This document shows positions 18,901 to 29,043 of a stretch of DNA of 56,244 nt, piece after piece. Under the pieces are notes generated by a model. It was not told the origin of the DNA. It did not search any database and saw only the letters and a list, made by a program, of their open reading frames with translations. The stretch lies in the NCBI RefSeq assembly GCF_028656955.1, contig NZ_JAMDGY010000045.1, positions 1 through 56,244 of the forward strand, in the 5' to 3' direction. This stretch comes from Pseudomonas fontis. GTDB taxonomy: Bacteria; Pseudomonadota; Gammaproteobacteria; Pseudomonadales; Pseudomonadaceae. Made by a program: the position numbers and the translations under genes. The first letter of the stretch is position 1; each line of letters begins with the position of its first letter.

Positions 18901-21900
18901 GCGGCTGGCGCCAGCGGTCGCGGCCGCCCGGTCCTGCTCGACGTTGCGCCCGATCACGTTGGCTGTGCCCTGCTCACGCTGGGCCAGGCTGATGGTGGCC
19001 GAGCCCAGCGTCCAGGACGGTGCGGCGCTGTCTTTACTGTGAACCTGCGCGTTGCTGGCGCCCTGCCCGCTCAAGCGGAACAGGCCATTTTGGCCGGTGG
19101 GCAGGGTAAAGCCCGGCAGGCTCAGCGGGTTGACCTGGCGCTGTGCCAGGTCCGGTGGCAACTGGGTATTGATCGTGGCCACGGTGGTCACGGCGGGTTT
19201 GCCGGTCGACGTATCGACCTGGCTGCGCGCGCCTGCGCCATAGCCGCTGTTGGACTGCGTCAGGCCGTTGCCCAAGCTGCGCGTGGCGTTGATCGACACC
19301 GTACCCCCGGCCTGCACGACTGCACCGGCGGCAACACCGGTGTTGGTGATGACGTCGGAGGTGCCCAGGTTGGTGTACTTGGTGATCTGGGTCGGCAAGG
19401 GGGTGCTGACGCCAGGCCTGAAGCCAGGGTTGAGCGTGCTCTGTTTCTGCTTGGCCTGCGCCATCGGCACGATCAGGTTGGTGTTGCCCTGGTCAACACG
19501 ATCCAACGGCGGGATGTAGAGGTAGTTGTATTCGGAGTTCTGCTTGGCATAGCCAATCAGCGAGCCAAGCGCCCCTTGCGCTTCGCCCCAGCTCATCTTG
19601 CCGAGCGGCGAGCTGTAGACCGTCGTGCGCACCACCGAGGCATTGGCTGCCCCCTCGTTGAGGAAGTCGGTGGCGTTGATGGTCAGGTTGCCGGCCGCCG
19701 AAACCGTGCTGTGCTGGTTGCTGAACGCACCCGCGTCGACCACCAGCGACTGCCCGGCGCTGATCGCGGCGCCGGCCGAGTCGGTTTCCATCGTGCGTTG
19801 CAGGTACTGCTCGACATAGAAGTCGAAGCTCCAGCCCGGCGCGTTGCAATCGGTGCAACGGTAGGTAATCGCGCTGGACTGCTGGGTTTCGCTGAACGTG
19901 ACCGCGTCACGCCGGTTGACGATTTCCTGGGCCAGCAGGCGCATCGTGCCTTCGCTCTGCAGGGTCGCCGAGATATTGTCCAGGCGCCCTGCCCGGGCCT
20001 GGGCCGAGTCGCGGGCCACCAGCAGGCTGCCCAGGCTGTAGACGGTGGCGAAACGGTTGGTCAGGCTGTCGACCCTGAACTCGGCGTTGCCACCGCTGGT
20101 GATCAGGCTGTTGCTACCCGGCGTGCCTTCGTTGACCAGGCTTTGTGCGGTCACCAGCAGGTTGCCGCCGCTGCCCAGGGTTGCGCGGTTGGTCAGGCTC
20201 CGGGCCTGCACGGTCATGTCGCCGATGGCGGTGAGGCGTCCACTGTTGTTCAGTTGCCCACCCACGGTGAACTGGGCCTTGCCGGCACTGGCGATGCGTG
20301 AAGACTGGGCCAGGTCGAGCTGCGCGGCGCGCAACTCCTGGTCACCCAGCGAGGTAATGCTGCCGTTGCCGTTGTAGTGACCGTCGAGCACGATATCCAG
20401 GCTGCCGTTACTGGCGATCAGCCCGTGGTTGGTCCAGTGCGTGCCACTGCCCTTGAACTGGTCGCTGGCCAACAACTGGCCACTCGCCGTCTGGGTGAAC
20501 TGGCCGACATTGACCGTCAGGCGCCCGGCCTGGATCACGCTGCTGTTGGTCCAGTTGGCCGCGTTCAGGGTCAGCCCGCCAAGGGTGACGATCTGGCCAC
20601 CGGCGCCGGTAACGTTGGCCATGCTGATCGCGAACTCGCCCGCCCCACCGTGCAGCAGCTTGCCGCCGGTATTGAAGAAGCCACTCGCCTGCAGGTTGAA
20701 GTCGCTGTTGGCGCTTTCCAGGGTGCCACCGCGGTTGTCGAGCACGCCGCCGAGGGTCAACGCGGTCTTGCCGGTGCGGCCCAGGGCACGCAGTTGCCCG
20801 CCCTGGTTGCCGAAGCTGGTCGCCAGCACGTTCAAGCTGCTGTCGCTTTCAATCACCCCGCCCCGGTTGGTCAGCGCACCGCGCAAGCCGAAGTCCAGGT
20901 GCTGGCCGGCGATCTGCCCGCCCGTGCTGTTGTCCAGATCCGCCGCGGTCACCTTGACCAGGCCTTTGGCGTACAAGCCGCCGCCCTGGTTGATGAGGTT
21001 GGCGGTCTCGACAGTGATGGCACCCGACTGGGCAGCCAGGCGCCCAGCCGCGTTGTTCAGCCCGCCCAAGGCGATCAACTTGAGCTGCTGCGCCTGAATC
21101 ACGCCATTCTGGTCATTGCGCAACAAGCCGCCCGCGCGTGCCTCCAGCGCACCGCCGAGGCTTGCCAGCACACCGCCGCGGTTGTCGATACTGCCCGCCT
21201 TGATCAGCACGTCGCCGGCCTGGGCGATGATCCGCCCGCCTCGGTTGTCGAGTTCTTCGCGGGTCTCCAGGTCAAGGCCGCCCTGGGCTTGCAGGCCACC
21301 CGCCTGGTTGCTCAGGCGCTGGGCCACCAGGTTGACCCCGGCATTGCGGCTGTAGATCAAGCCGTCGGCATCGTTGAGCACGGCGCCGCTGGTGGTGAGC
21401 GTCACCCCATCGGCGGCCGCCACAGTGCCCTTGTTGCGGTTGTCCAGGCTCGCGCCGTTCAGTTCAAGCGCTGCTTGGCTGATGAGCGTACCGCCCTGGT
21501 TGTCGATGGCCGCAGCGCCCAACACTTTAAGGCCACTGGCACTGACCAGCGTGCCCTGGCGGTTGTTCAGCTGGGCCATGCGCTCTAGCGTCAGCGGGCC
21601 TTTGGCGACAATGTTGCCCGCCGAGTTGTCCAGCGTGGCGGCCCACAGGTCGAGTTCGGCACCGCTATCGATCTGCCCGTCCTGGCCATTGTCGAGGGTG
21701 CCGGTGATGGTTTTCAGCGACTGGCCAGCGGCGCTGACAATGATGCCCGCGCGGTTGTTCAATGCACCCGCACTGACGTCCAGTCGGCCCTGGCTGGCCA
21801 GCGCACCCCCGGCGCTGTTATCGAGCGCACCGCTCAGGCCAATATCCACATTGCCCAGGCGGCTGGAGAGCGTGCCTTTGTCGCTGTTGTCCAGTCGGCC

Positions 21901-24900
21901 ACCGGTAACCGTCAGGCCGTTCCAGCCAGAGATCAGGCCAGCCTGGTTGATCAACGTCGCCGCATTGAGCGTCAACCCTTCATTGCTGATCAGCTTGCCT
22001 GCACTGTTGTCCAGGGTACGCCCGGACAGGCTGAACTGTCGGGCACTGGAGATTTCACCGTTGCGGTTGTTCAGGTCGCGCAGGTTGTCGAGGGTCAGTA
22101 CGCCCTTGGTATAGAGCAGGCCGCCCTGGTTATTGAGGTCGCCGCCGCCCGCCGCGAGCTTCACGCTCAACGCGGCATCGCCAAGCACGCGACCACCCTG
22201 CTGGCTCAGGCTGCCGGCATTGAGGGTCAGCACACCCTTGGTCGAGACCTCGCCCCCGCCACCATTGAGCAGCTCATCGGCGCTCAGGGTCAGGCTGGTC
22301 GCGCTGTTGATCAGGCCGTTGTCGCTGTTGTCGAGCGTACCGGCAGTCACCTCCAGGTGCGCCTTGGCGAGCAGTTCGCCGTCCTGGTTGTTCAGGCTGC
22401 CAGCACTGACCGTCAACGCTTTCTGAGCGTTGATCAAGCCCGCAGCGCGGTTGTCCAGCAGGCCGTTGACCGTCAGGCCGAGGTCACCTTGACTGGTCAG
22501 CGCACCGCCCTGCCCGTTGTTCAGGCTGCCGGAACTGACCGTCAACGCCGCTGCGCCGATCTTGCCCTTGAGGTTGCTCAGCGCCTGGTTGACCGTCAGG
22601 GTCAGGCCCTGATTGCCGAGCAATTTGCCGTTGTCGTTGTTCAACTGCTGCGCGGCGAGCGCGTACGCCTTGGCGCTGGAAATCTCACCGCCCTGGTTGG
22701 CAACGCCGTTGAGGTTCTTCAGCAACAACTGTCCAGGAGTAGTGATCAAGCCGCCCTGGTTGTTCAGTTGCCCATTGTTCAGGTCCAACTCGATACCGGC
22801 ATCGCTGTACAGCTCGCCACCCTGCTGCTCGAGGCCGGAGACCGAAGCCTTGAGCACCTGGTTGCTGGCAATGCGACCGCCCGTGCTGTTGTTCAGCGCG
22901 GCACTGGTCAAGGTCAGGCCACTGCCGCTGAAGAGGCGGCCCTTGCCCTGGTTTTCCAGCAAGCCGGTGTCGATGACCAGCGCGCCTTTGGCGCTGAGGG
23001 TGCCACCCTGGCTGTTGTCGAAGTGGTCGCTGGTGATCTGCGCAGCACCGTCGGAGACCAGCTTGCCGCCCTGGTTGCGGAGCCGGCCGGTGCTGGTGAG
23101 TGTCAGGTCGGTAGCGCTCGACATCACGCCACTGCTGTTGTCCAGGCTTGCCGCGTTGACGGTCAACGCACCTTCGCTGGTAATACGCCCGGCCTGGTTG
23201 ATCACCTCACCGTTGAGGTCGACCCGCACAGCGCTGTCGCTGTGCAGTGTCCCGCCGCTGTTGTTCAGGCTGCTCGCCAGCCCATGGCGGTTCAAGGTGA
23301 CATCGCCCTTGCCCTGGATCACGCCTTTATTCTGGTTGAGCACCTGCTGCACGTTCAGGGTCAAGTTGCCGTCCGCCAGCACATGACCGCCATCGCTGTT
23401 GTTCAGGCGCGTGCCCACCAGGCGCACCTCGGCGCTACCCGCTACTTCACCGCCACGGTTGTCGAGGTCATCGGCCTCCAGTTTCAGCGCTTTTGTAGCC
23501 TTGATCAGGCCTGCCTGGCGGTTGTCCGTGGTGGCAGCCTTGAGCAGCAGCTCACCCTGGGCCACCAGCGTGCCGTTCTGGTTGTCCAGCGTGGTGAGGT
23601 CAGCATCGATATCGCGCGTGGCGGAAAGCTTGCCGGCCGCGTTGAGCACACTGTCGGCGCGCAACAGCAGGCTGCCGTCGGCCAGTACCGTACCGCCCAG
23701 GTTGGCCAGCTCGCCCTTGATGCGCAGCTCGGCATTTTCCACGCTGCTGATCAGGCCATCGCGGTTGTTCAGGCTGCCCGCATTGAGGTTCAGCGAGCGG
23801 GCACTGATCAAGCCCTTGAGATTGTTGAGTTGCTCGGCGACGCGCACCGTCAACTGCTGCGCACTCAGCAGCTTGCCGGCAGAGTTGTCGAGGCTGCGCG
23901 CAACCAGGTCGAAGGAGTGCGTACTGGAAATCTCGCCCTTCTGGTTGGCCACAGCGTCGAGGTTCTTCAGCAGCAACGCACCCGGTGCGCGAATCAGGCC
24001 GCCCTGGTTGTTCAGTTGGCCGCCATTGAGGTCCAGGGTCAGGGCACCCAGGCTGAACAGTTCACCACCTTGCTGATCCAGACCCTTGAGGTTGGCGTCC
24101 AGCACCTTGGCGGAAATATTGCCCTTGGCCTGGTTGGTGACCTGCCCGGCAATCAGTGTGAGTTGCTCGTGGCTGCTGAGGCGAGCGTCCTGGCTGTTGT
24201 TGAATGCGCCCGTCTCTACCCGCGCATCCCGCGTGCTGTTGATCACGCCTGCGTCGCGGTTGTCGAGGCTGGCACTGACCAGGGTCAGGCCGTCGTCGGT
24301 TTCGACCAGGCCGGCGCGGTTGCTCAGCGCGGCGCTGCTGGCAAGGTGCATTGCACCGGCACTGGAAACCTTGCCGCCATCGTTGTTCAGGCTGACGCTG
24401 GTGACGCTTAGCGTGCCTGCGCTGTCGAGCCTGCCCGCACGGTTGTCGAGCAGGCCGTCGAGCAACGGCAGGCTGCGGCTGACCAGGTCCACGGTCAGCG
24501 CCAGCGTGGCGCCGACGGTACCGCCATCGTTGTCCAACCGTGCACCGCCAAGGTGGGCACTCTGGCCGAAGACCAAGCCCTTGCTGCGGTTGATCAGCTG
24601 TTCGACGCGGACCTGCAACGCCGTGCCCGCGAGCAACTTGCCGCCGTCGCTGTTGTCGAGCAGCGCACCACTGGCCTCGACGGCCGCCAGGCTGGACAGC
24701 TCGCCGCCGCGGTTGTCGAGCGCATCGACCTTGAGCGTCAGCGCCTTGCCGCTGCCCACCAGCCCGGCCTTGCGGTTGTCGAATTGTTTGCCGACCAGCT
24801 CCAGCGCGCCATCGGCCACCAGCTTGCCGCCGTGCTGGCGCATGACCCCGACGGTGGCCTGCAGATCACCTCGGCTGGCGATGCGCCCGGCATCGTTGCT

Positions 24901-27900
24901 CGCCTCCAGCGCGTTGAGGTTCAGCGCGGTGTCGGCACTGAGCAGGCCCTTGTCGTTGTTCAGTCGGTCGGCGTGCAGCGTCAACGCCCCGGCACGCACC
25001 ACGCCTTCGTGGTTGTCCGCTTGCCCTGCATGCAGGGTCAGCAGCTCGCGCGTTGCCACCAGGCCCTTGTGGTTGTCCAGTTGGCCCAGGGTCAATTCCG
25101 TGTGATCCAGCCCCTGAATTTCTCCCTGCTGGTTGTTCAGCAACCCCTCGACCTTCAGTTTCAACCGGCCATCGCTGACCACGCTGCCCTGTTCACTGTT
25201 ATCCAGATTTGCGGCATCCAGGGTCAACTGCTGGCCCGCACCGATCAGGCCGTGGCGGTTGTCCAGTGTGGTGGCCACCTCGACGGCCAATGTAGCGTCC
25301 GCCGAGAGCACGCCCTCGCGGTTGTCGAGCTGCCGGGCGCTGAGCGTGGACTTGCCGGCGGCGGACACTTCACCGTTGCGGTTGTCCAACGCCCCGCGCA
25401 AGGCCAGCACCAGCTCGCCCCGGCTGCCCAGGGTGCCGCCGGTATTGTCCAGGTGCTCGGCATGCGCCTGGACACCCGAGGCGCTGATCACGCCCTTGAG
25501 GTTGAGCAGGCTGCGCTCGACCTTCAAGGTCAGGGCCTGCTCGCTCAGCAGCTTGCCAGCGCTGTTGTCCAGGCTGACGGCCAGCAAGTCGAATGCCTGG
25601 GCACTGGAAATCTCGCCGTTGCGGTTGTCGACCTCGGCCAGGTTGCTCAGGCGCAAAGGGCCCGGGCTGGTGATCAGGCCGCCCTGGTTGTCCAGGCGCC
25701 CGTGTTGCAGGTCGAGGCTCAGGCCGGCATCGCTGCGCAGGTGCCCACCGTCGCGCTGGTCCAGGCTTTGCACCTTGGCCGTCAGTGCCTGGGTGCTGGC
25801 GATGGTGCCGCCTTCGCGGTTGTCCACCGCGCCAGCATCGAGCAGCAAGTCTGCGCCGCTGAGCAAACGCCCTCCTTGAGCGTTGTTCAGGCTGCCGGTG
25901 CTCAGCGAGACCCCCGCCTTGCTCTGCACCAGGCCCTTGCCATGGTTGTCCAGGCTGGCACTGACCAGCACCAGCCCGCCGTCGCCATTCAGCTCGCCGG
26001 CCTGGTTGAGCACCTCGCCTGTCACGTTCAGGGCAAGACGGCCGGCGCTGCCGACATGACCAGATGCGTTATCCAGATGCGCAGCCTTCAGCTCCACCGA
26101 AGACTTGCCGGTGATCCGGCCTTTGGCCTGGTTGTCCACGCTGCCAGCCGTCAGCTGCAACAGCCCGCCGGCGCCCAGCAGGCCGCTGCGGTTGAGCAAC
26201 TGCCCGGCAATGCGCGCAGTTAGCGCCGCATCGCCGACCAGTTGGCCCTGGCTGTTGTCCAGGCTGGCGCTGCGCAGGTCGAATGCCTGGCCGGCGAGCA
26301 GTTTGCCTCCCCGGTTGTCCAGTGCACCGTCGCTGACCAACGTCAGGCCGTGCGTGGCCTGGACCCGGCCTTGCTGGTTGTCCAGGGTCGCGGCGCGCAG
26401 GTCCAGGGTTGTCGCGGACAGCACGCCCATGGCGTTATCCAGTGCCTGGGCAATGCGCACGGTCAATGCCTGTTCACCCAGTACCTTGCCGTTACGGTTA
26501 TCCAAACGTGTGGCGAGCAGTTCGAAAGCCTTGGCGCTGGACAGCTCACCGCCCCGGTTGTCGACGCTGGCAAGCTGCTTGAGCAGCAACTGCCCTGGCG
26601 CGGTGATCAAGCCCTGCTGGTTGTCCAGGTGGCCGAAGTTCAGGTCCAGCTCAAGCTCGGCACCACTGAATACGCGGCCCCCACGCGCCTGTTGCAGGCC
26701 ATTGAGGCTTGCAACCAGGGTCGTCCCGGCGCTGATCTGCCCGCCATCGGTGTTGCTCACCTGGCCGGCCTGCAGGTCCAGGCGATTGCCCGCGGCAACC
26801 TGGCCGCCGGCATTGTTCAGGCCCGCCGTAGTCAGCTTGAGATGGTCGGTGCTGCGCACTTCACCACCGGCGTTCTCCAGGCTGGCACTGCTGACGCGCG
26901 CGGACTGGCCGGCAAGCACCTTGCCGGCGCGGTTGTCGAGCACACCGACGCTGTTCAGCGCCAGGTCGTTATCGCCGCGAAGCGTGCCTTCGCGGTTGTC
27001 CAGGCTGGCGCTGTGCACCTCAACCCGTTTACCGGTCAGCGTACCGCTGCGGTTGTCGAGGGCCGTGTCCACCTGCATGCCCAGACCTTCGCGCGCGGTG
27101 ATGGCACCCCGCTGGTTGGTGAGCGCTGCAGCCTGCAACGTCAGGCCATTGGCCGCGACCAGCCCCCGCGTGTTGTCCAGGGCATTGCGAATACGCAGCG
27201 TCAGCGACTGCTCACTGAGCAGCTTGCCGTCGCGGTTGTCCAGGCTCTGGGCATTGACCTCGAAACTATTCAGGCTGGAAAGTGTGCCGGCCTGGTTGTC
27301 TACGCTGGCCAGGTTGTCCAGTTGCAACTGGCCCGCCGCGTTGAGCAAACCGCTGCGGTTGTCCAGGTGCCCATGGTTCATGTCCAGTTGCAGCGTGTCC
27401 CGGGCGAGCAGTTTGCCCTCGCGGTTGATCAAGCTGCGAACGTCGATCTGCAACGCGCTCGCATCAATCAAGCCAGCGCTGTTGTTCAGGGCTTGCGCAA
27501 TGTGCAGCGCCAGCTGGCGACTGCTGAGCAGCTTGCCGGCGGCGCTGTTGTCCAGGTTGTCAGCCCGCAGCGTCGCAAGGTCTCGGCTGGAGACTTCACC
27601 GGCACGGTTGTCCAGGCGCGCAACATCAATGCTCAAGGTGCGCTCGCTGCTGATCAAGCCGCCCTGGTTGAGGACCTGGCTGGCAGCAAGGCGTTGCTCG
27701 CCCATGCTTAACACCCGGCCGCCGTTCTGGTTGTCCAGGGTGCTCGCGGCAAGCTGGCTGTGGCGTTGGGCACTCAGGGTGCCACCCTGGTTGTTCAGGG
27801 TTTCACGCGTGGTGATTGTCAGGTCGCGACTGGCGACCATGGTCTTACCTGTGTTGTCGAGGTTCTGTGCGGTGACGGTAATGTCGCCCTGGGTATTGCG

Positions 27901-29043
27901 GGAGCCCGCTTTCTCGACACCGGCCTCGATTACCCCACGGTTGCTCAGCGTACCGCCGGCATTCAGGGTGATGCTGTCGCGGGCGGCGATGTTGTTCTGG
28001 TTGGTCAGGTTGCCGGCGGTGCTCACCTGCACGCTGGTTTCAGCGTACAGCGGGCCTTGTGCGTCGAGGCTTGCGGCCTTGACGTTGACCGCCCCGGTCG
28101 CGCTGGTCTGCGCCAGGCTGACATGGCCGTTGGCGTCGAGCTGGATGTCGCCACCGCTGGCGATCAGGTCACCCGCCAGGCGTACACCGACGCCCGCTTC
28201 AGTGCCGACCAGCTTGATCGCCCCGGCGTACATGCCGCCCAGGGCGCTGGAGTCAATTGCCAGTGCCGGCGCGTCATTGGCAGCACCCGCACGCGGCGTG
28301 GCCGCCAGGGTCTGGGCGTCGACGTCGTTGCGCCCGGTGATCACGTTCAGCTCCTGCGCATGCAACTGCGCATTGAGCTTGGCCGAGCGGGTAATGATGT
28401 CGAAGCGGCCGACGTTGCCGGCGTTGAGCCCGGCGCCTTCCAGGCTGACGCTGCCGCCATCGACCTGATAACCCCCGACTGCACCCTGCGCATTGATCAC
28501 CGGCTTGCCGGTGGTCAGCGTCACTTGCGGGGTATTGATGAAGCCGCAGCCGTTGCAACTGATGCCGTACGGGTTAGCGACGATGACCTTGGCCGACTGC
28601 CCCGCCACTTCGGTGTAGCCACGCAATTGGCTCGGGTTGCCGCCGTTGACCTCGTTGAGGATGGTGGTGGCAGCCGTGCCTTGCAGGTTCGGGTTGCCAA
28701 GGATGATCCCGCCCAGTTGCGTGTCCTGGGTTCGGCCGGTGGCGTTGTTGAGGATGACCCCGTTGCTGCCGACGTTGTAGTCGACAAATTGGTTGTGCGA
28801 CAGCCCGCTGCCATTGGGCGCGGCGATGTTGACGATGGGTACGCCGTTGCCCGCCTGGTTCAGCGCCGTGCCCGGCGCGCTGACTACAATGCCTTCAGCC
28901 GCCTGCGCCCACATCGGTTGCCAGAACATGACGTTGGCCAGCAGCAGTGCCAGCCCGCGCTTGGGCAGCCCGCAGAAGGACTCGCGCGGCTGAATTGCGG
29001 CCGCGCGCTGGCGGGCCAGGAAGGCGAAGTATTTAACGTCCAT
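14800..29043 (-). CDS. TpsA-2: giant CdiA-like exoprotein (4747 aa) with unrecognised C-terminal toxin tip
   Basis: The frame is open upstream to 29124, but the ATG at 29043 is chosen: it gives the extended signal peptide MDVKYFAFLARQ identical in style to both paralogs, and the promoter and AGAGAG ribosome site lie just upstream. The order is signal peptide, TPS domain (NPNL at residues 117-120, NPYG, CNGC), a roughly 3000-residue LDN-repeat shaft, a divergent segment with CTDC (19846-19857), conserved DNSGRSQAHKYLIETNPVLT, a second shaft part rich in AGRD/AGND repeats, a hydrophobic stretch, and a DUF637-like region (NKGDLGAVFKDITSTQSL). The junction ATTYNWLLHEE has Tyr at residue 4383. About 365 unique residues follow, including a hydrophobic Gly/Ala-rich part and a final domain ending SSQRTRTEVNKLLGVQ. 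It is likely secreted by TpsB and delivers the tip into neighbouring cells. The tip activity is unknown. Confidence 0.92.
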   Translation of the reverse strand: MDVKYFAFLARQRAAAIQPRESFCGLPKRGLALLLANVMFWQPMWAQAAEGIVVSAPGTALNQAGNGVPIVNIAAPNGSGLSHNQFVDYNVGSNGVILNNATGRTQDTQLGGIILGNPNLQGTAATTILNEVNGGNPSQLRGYTEVAGQSAKVIVANPYGISCNGCGFINTPQVTLTTGKPVINAQGAVGGYQVDGGSVSLEGAGLNAGNVGRFDIITRSAKLNAQLHAQELNVITGRNDVDAQTLAATPRAGAANDAPALAIDSSALGGMYAGAIKLVGTEAGVGVRLAGDLIASGGDIQLDANGHVSLAQTSATGAVNVKAASLDAQGPLYAETSVQVSTAGNLTNQNNIAARDSITLNAGGTLSNRGVIEAGVEKAGSRNTQGDITVTAQNLDNTGKTMVASRDLTITTRETLNNQGGTLSAQRHSQLAASTLDNQNGGRVLSMGEQRLAASQVLNQGGLISSERTLSIDVARLDNRAGEVSSRDLATLRADNLDNSAAGKLLSSRQLALHIAQALNNSAGLIDASALQIDVRSLINREGKLLARDTLQLDMNHGHLDNRSGLLNAAGQLQLDNLASVDNQAGTLSSLNSFEVNAQSLDNRDGKLLSEQSLTLRIRNALDNTRGLVAANGLTLQAAALTNQRGAITAREGLGMQVDTALDNRSGTLTGKRVEVHSASLDNREGTLRGDNDLALNSVGVLDNRAGKVLAGQSARVSSASLENAGGEVRSTDHLKLTTAGLNNAGGQVAAGNRLDLQAGQVSNTDGGQISAGTTLVASLNGLQQARGGRVFSGAELELDLNFGHLDNQQGLITAPGQLLLKQLASVDNRGGELSSAKAFELLATRLDNRNGKVLGEQALTVRIAQALDNAMGVLSATTLDLRAATLDNQQGRVQATHGLTLVSDGALDNRGGKLLAGQAFDLRSASLDNSQGQLVGDAALTARIAGQLLNRSGLLGAGGLLQLTAGSVDNQAKGRITGKSSVELKAAHLDNASGHVGSAGRLALNVTGEVLNQAGELNGDGGLVLVSASLDNHGKGLVQSKAGVSLSTGSLNNAQGGRLLSGADLLLDAGAVDNREGGTIASTQALTAKVQSLDQRDGGHLRSDAGLSLDLQHGRLDNQGGLITSPGPLRLSNLAEVDNRNGEISSAQAFDLLAVSLDNSAGKLLSEQALTLKVERSLLNLKGVISASGVQAHAEHLDNTGGTLGSRGELVLALRGALDNRNGEVSAAGKSTLSARQLDNREGVLSADATLAVEVATTLDNRHGLIGAGQQLTLDAANLDNSEQGSVVSDGRLKLKVEGLLNNQQGEIQGLDHTELTLGQLDNHKGLVATRELLTLHAGQADNHEGVVRAGALTLHADRLNNDKGLLSADTALNLNALEASNDAGRIASRGDLQATVGVMRQHGGKLVADGALELVGKQFDNRKAGLVGSGKALTLKVDALDNRGGELSSLAAVEASGALLDNSDGGKLLAGTALQVRVEQLINRSKGLVFGQSAHLGGARLDNDGGTVGATLALTVDLVSRSLPLLDGLLDNRAGRLDSAGTLSVTSVSLNNDGGKVSSAGAMHLASSAALSNRAGLVETDDGLTLVSASLDNRDAGVINSTRDARVETGAFNNSQDARLSSHEQLTLIAGQVTNQAKGNISAKVLDANLKGLDQQGGELFSLGALTLDLNGGQLNNQGGLIRAPGALLLKNLDAVANQKGEISSTHSFDLVARSLDNSAGKLLSAQQLTVRVAEQLNNLKGLISARSLNLNAGSLNNRDGLISSVENAELRIKGELANLGGTVLADGSLLLRADSVLNAAGKLSATRDIDADLTTLDNQNGTLVAQGELLLKAATTDNRQAGLIKATKALKLEADDLDNRGGEVAGSAEVRLVGTRLNNSDGGHVLADGNLTLNVQQVLNQNKGVIQGKGDVTLNRHGLASSLNNSGGTLHSDSAVRVDLNGEVINQAGRITSEGALTVNAASLDNSSGVMSSATDLTLTSTGRLRNQGGKLVSDGAAQITSDHFDNSQGGTLSAKGALVIDTGLLENQGKGRLFSGSGLTLTSAALNNSTGGRIASNQVLKASVSGLEQQGGELYSDAGIELDLNNGQLNNQGGLITTPGQLLLKNLNGVANQGGEISSAKAYALAAQQLNNDNGKLLGNQGLTLTVNQALSNLKGKIGAAALTVSSGSLNNGQGGALTSQGDLGLTVNGLLDNRAAGLINAQKALTVSAGSLNNQDGELLAKAHLEVTAGTLDNSDNGLINSATSLTLSADELLNGGGGEVSTKGVLTLNAGSLSQQGGRVLGDAALSVKLAAGGGDLNNQGGLLYTKGVLTLDNLRDLNNRNGEISSARQFSLSGRTLDNSAGKLISNEGLTLNAATLINQAGLISGWNGLTVTGGRLDNSDKGTLSSRLGNVDIGLSGALDNSAGGALASQGRLDVSAGALNNRAGIIVSAAGQSLKTITGTLDNGQDGQIDSGAELDLWAATLDNSAGNIVAKGPLTLERMAQLNNRQGTLVSASGLKVLGAAAIDNQGGTLISQAALELNGASLDNRNKGTVAAADGVTLTTSGAVLNDADGLIYSRNAGVNLVAQRLSNQAGGLQAQGGLDLETREELDNRGGRIIAQAGDVLIKAGSIDNRGGVLASLGGALEARAGGLLRNDQNGVIQAQQLKLIALGGLNNAAGRLAAQSGAITVETANLINQGGGLYAKGLVKVTAADLDNSTGGQIAGQHLDFGLRGALTNRGGVIESDSSLNVLATSFGNQGGQLRALGRTGKTALTLGGVLDNRGGTLESANSDFNLQASGFFNTGGKLLHGGAGEFAISMANVTGAGGQIVTLGGLTLNAANWTNSSVIQAGRLTVNVGQFTQTASGQLLASDQFKGSGTHWTNHGLIASNGSLDIVLDGHYNGNGSITSLGDQELRAAQLDLAQSSRIASAGKAQFTVGGQLNNSGRLTAIGDMTVQARSLTNRATLGSGGNLLVTAQSLVNEGTPGSNSLITSGGNAEFRVDSLTNRFATVYSLGSLLVARDSAQARAGRLDNISATLQSEGTMRLLAQEIVNRRDAVTFSETQQSSAITYRCTDCNAPGWSFDFYVEQYLQRTMETDSAGAAISAGQSLVVDAGAFSNQHSTVSAAGNLTINATDFLNEGAANASVVRTTVYSSPLGKMSWGEAQGALGSLIGYAKQNSEYNYLYIPPLDRVDQGNTNLIVPMAQAKQKQSTLNPGFRPGVSTPLPTQITKYTNLGTSDVITNTGVAAGAVVQAGGTVSINATRSLGNGLTQSNSGYGAGARSQVDTSTGKPAVTTVATINTQLPPDLAQRQVNPLSLPGFTLPTGQNGLFRLSGQGASNAQVHSKDSAAPSWTLGSATISLAQREQGTANVIGRNVEQDRAAATAGASRTLDDLARQGMGLDTQGRALDVADTAGAAHDPRPGHNPDLPGITRLDPLSLTATGNPSLPGQGTAPQAAQVDASTPALGARDTSASIATATSAQPPVSSPGTLSIERVQGLPDNSGRSQAHKYLIETNPVLTDLKSFMSSDYLLGNLGYNPDQSWKRLGDGYFEQRLVQQAITARTGQRFLEGQTTDEAMFKHLMDNALVSKQALDLSVGVTLTAQQVAALTHDIVWLETHQVNGEDVLVPVLYLAQANDRLAPTGALIAGKNVNLIAGENLVSAGTLRATENLSASAGQNLVNSGLIEAGGRLSLMAGDNLVNRAGGIISGRDVSLLAISGDVLNERTITEHRIARKGMSDERSFVDSAARVEAANDMAIVAGRDLLSSGGVLDAGRDINAKAGRDLLLVSAQERFALDFNSIYTESRQTQHASVLSAGRDISLSAGNDFASVASQIEASRNISIDALNDLSLASAANEDLFAFKTKNYTRQRDQVRHVGSELDAGGDVTLKAGHDLSMVASQIRAGDEAYLVAGNQLELLAAQDSDYSLYSYKKFSNGGEKTRRDEVTQVTQVGSQISSGGDLTLKSGGDQRYQVAKLDSGNDLTLESGGQIVFEGVKDLHQQSHEKSSGNDAWNSAKGKGNTDETLRQSVLLAQGQTTIKAVEGLKIDVRQIDQANINQTIDAMVKADPQLAWLKAAEQRGDVDWRAVKELQDSYKYSHSGLGQGAVLAIMIIVTALTAGAASTLVAGTAQAGTVMGAAGTVTTTTAAGVTTTTAVAAGWGNVMASSVLTSMASGAAVSTVNNKGDLGAVFKDITSTQSLQGYATGAITAGITSGYLNDAFGIAPKDLAKPTFGLDLSNLKDFGKFVAYTGAQAGVGAVAQTVVQGTSLKDNLSLAGLELTRNALTAYIYKQVGDQVSLEGLPTKVGVHAIVGGLLAEAAGGDFRSGLLAAGVNEAFVATLGDEVFKGPMHDQLLGMTSQLLGMTVAAAAGANEQDQAIAGWVTKQATTYNWLLHEEIVAADKARAGCAAKGGDVQTCQNNITRMMAELDNARDRDMMDYNRKALAQARLEGWSREEYAAKVDQYWDGIDKTQLTAGYGPAGKLDYVAGEMWDELQKIAAKSPQDAKAWAQNVWDAATSPVQTAGAIAGGVKDTAIGVKDWIESPIPGQALEKVFDDLSTASPRELTHLAFDSATGAATAMIGGKAVQWVAGKWVARTEVAAVELPKGRPFTGTNPTIAGDPYHPDLVNQRAADSYHYYDGSDPVRGSMSNVQAREWYLFEDAQILKRIDQNAPLESQAQQAFALRNENRTKARELMADRVTADRLTREEPNMTWQQMIDLRTGQGFKGEDIYRKILESSQRTRTEVNKLLGVQ
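27832..29043 (-). repeat. Paralogous 5' block, copy 2 (TpsA-2 N-terminus)
   Basis: This copy aligns gaplessly to 13021-14232 and 39855-41066. By eye it differs from copy 1 at only a small number of mostly silent positions. Confidence 0.9.
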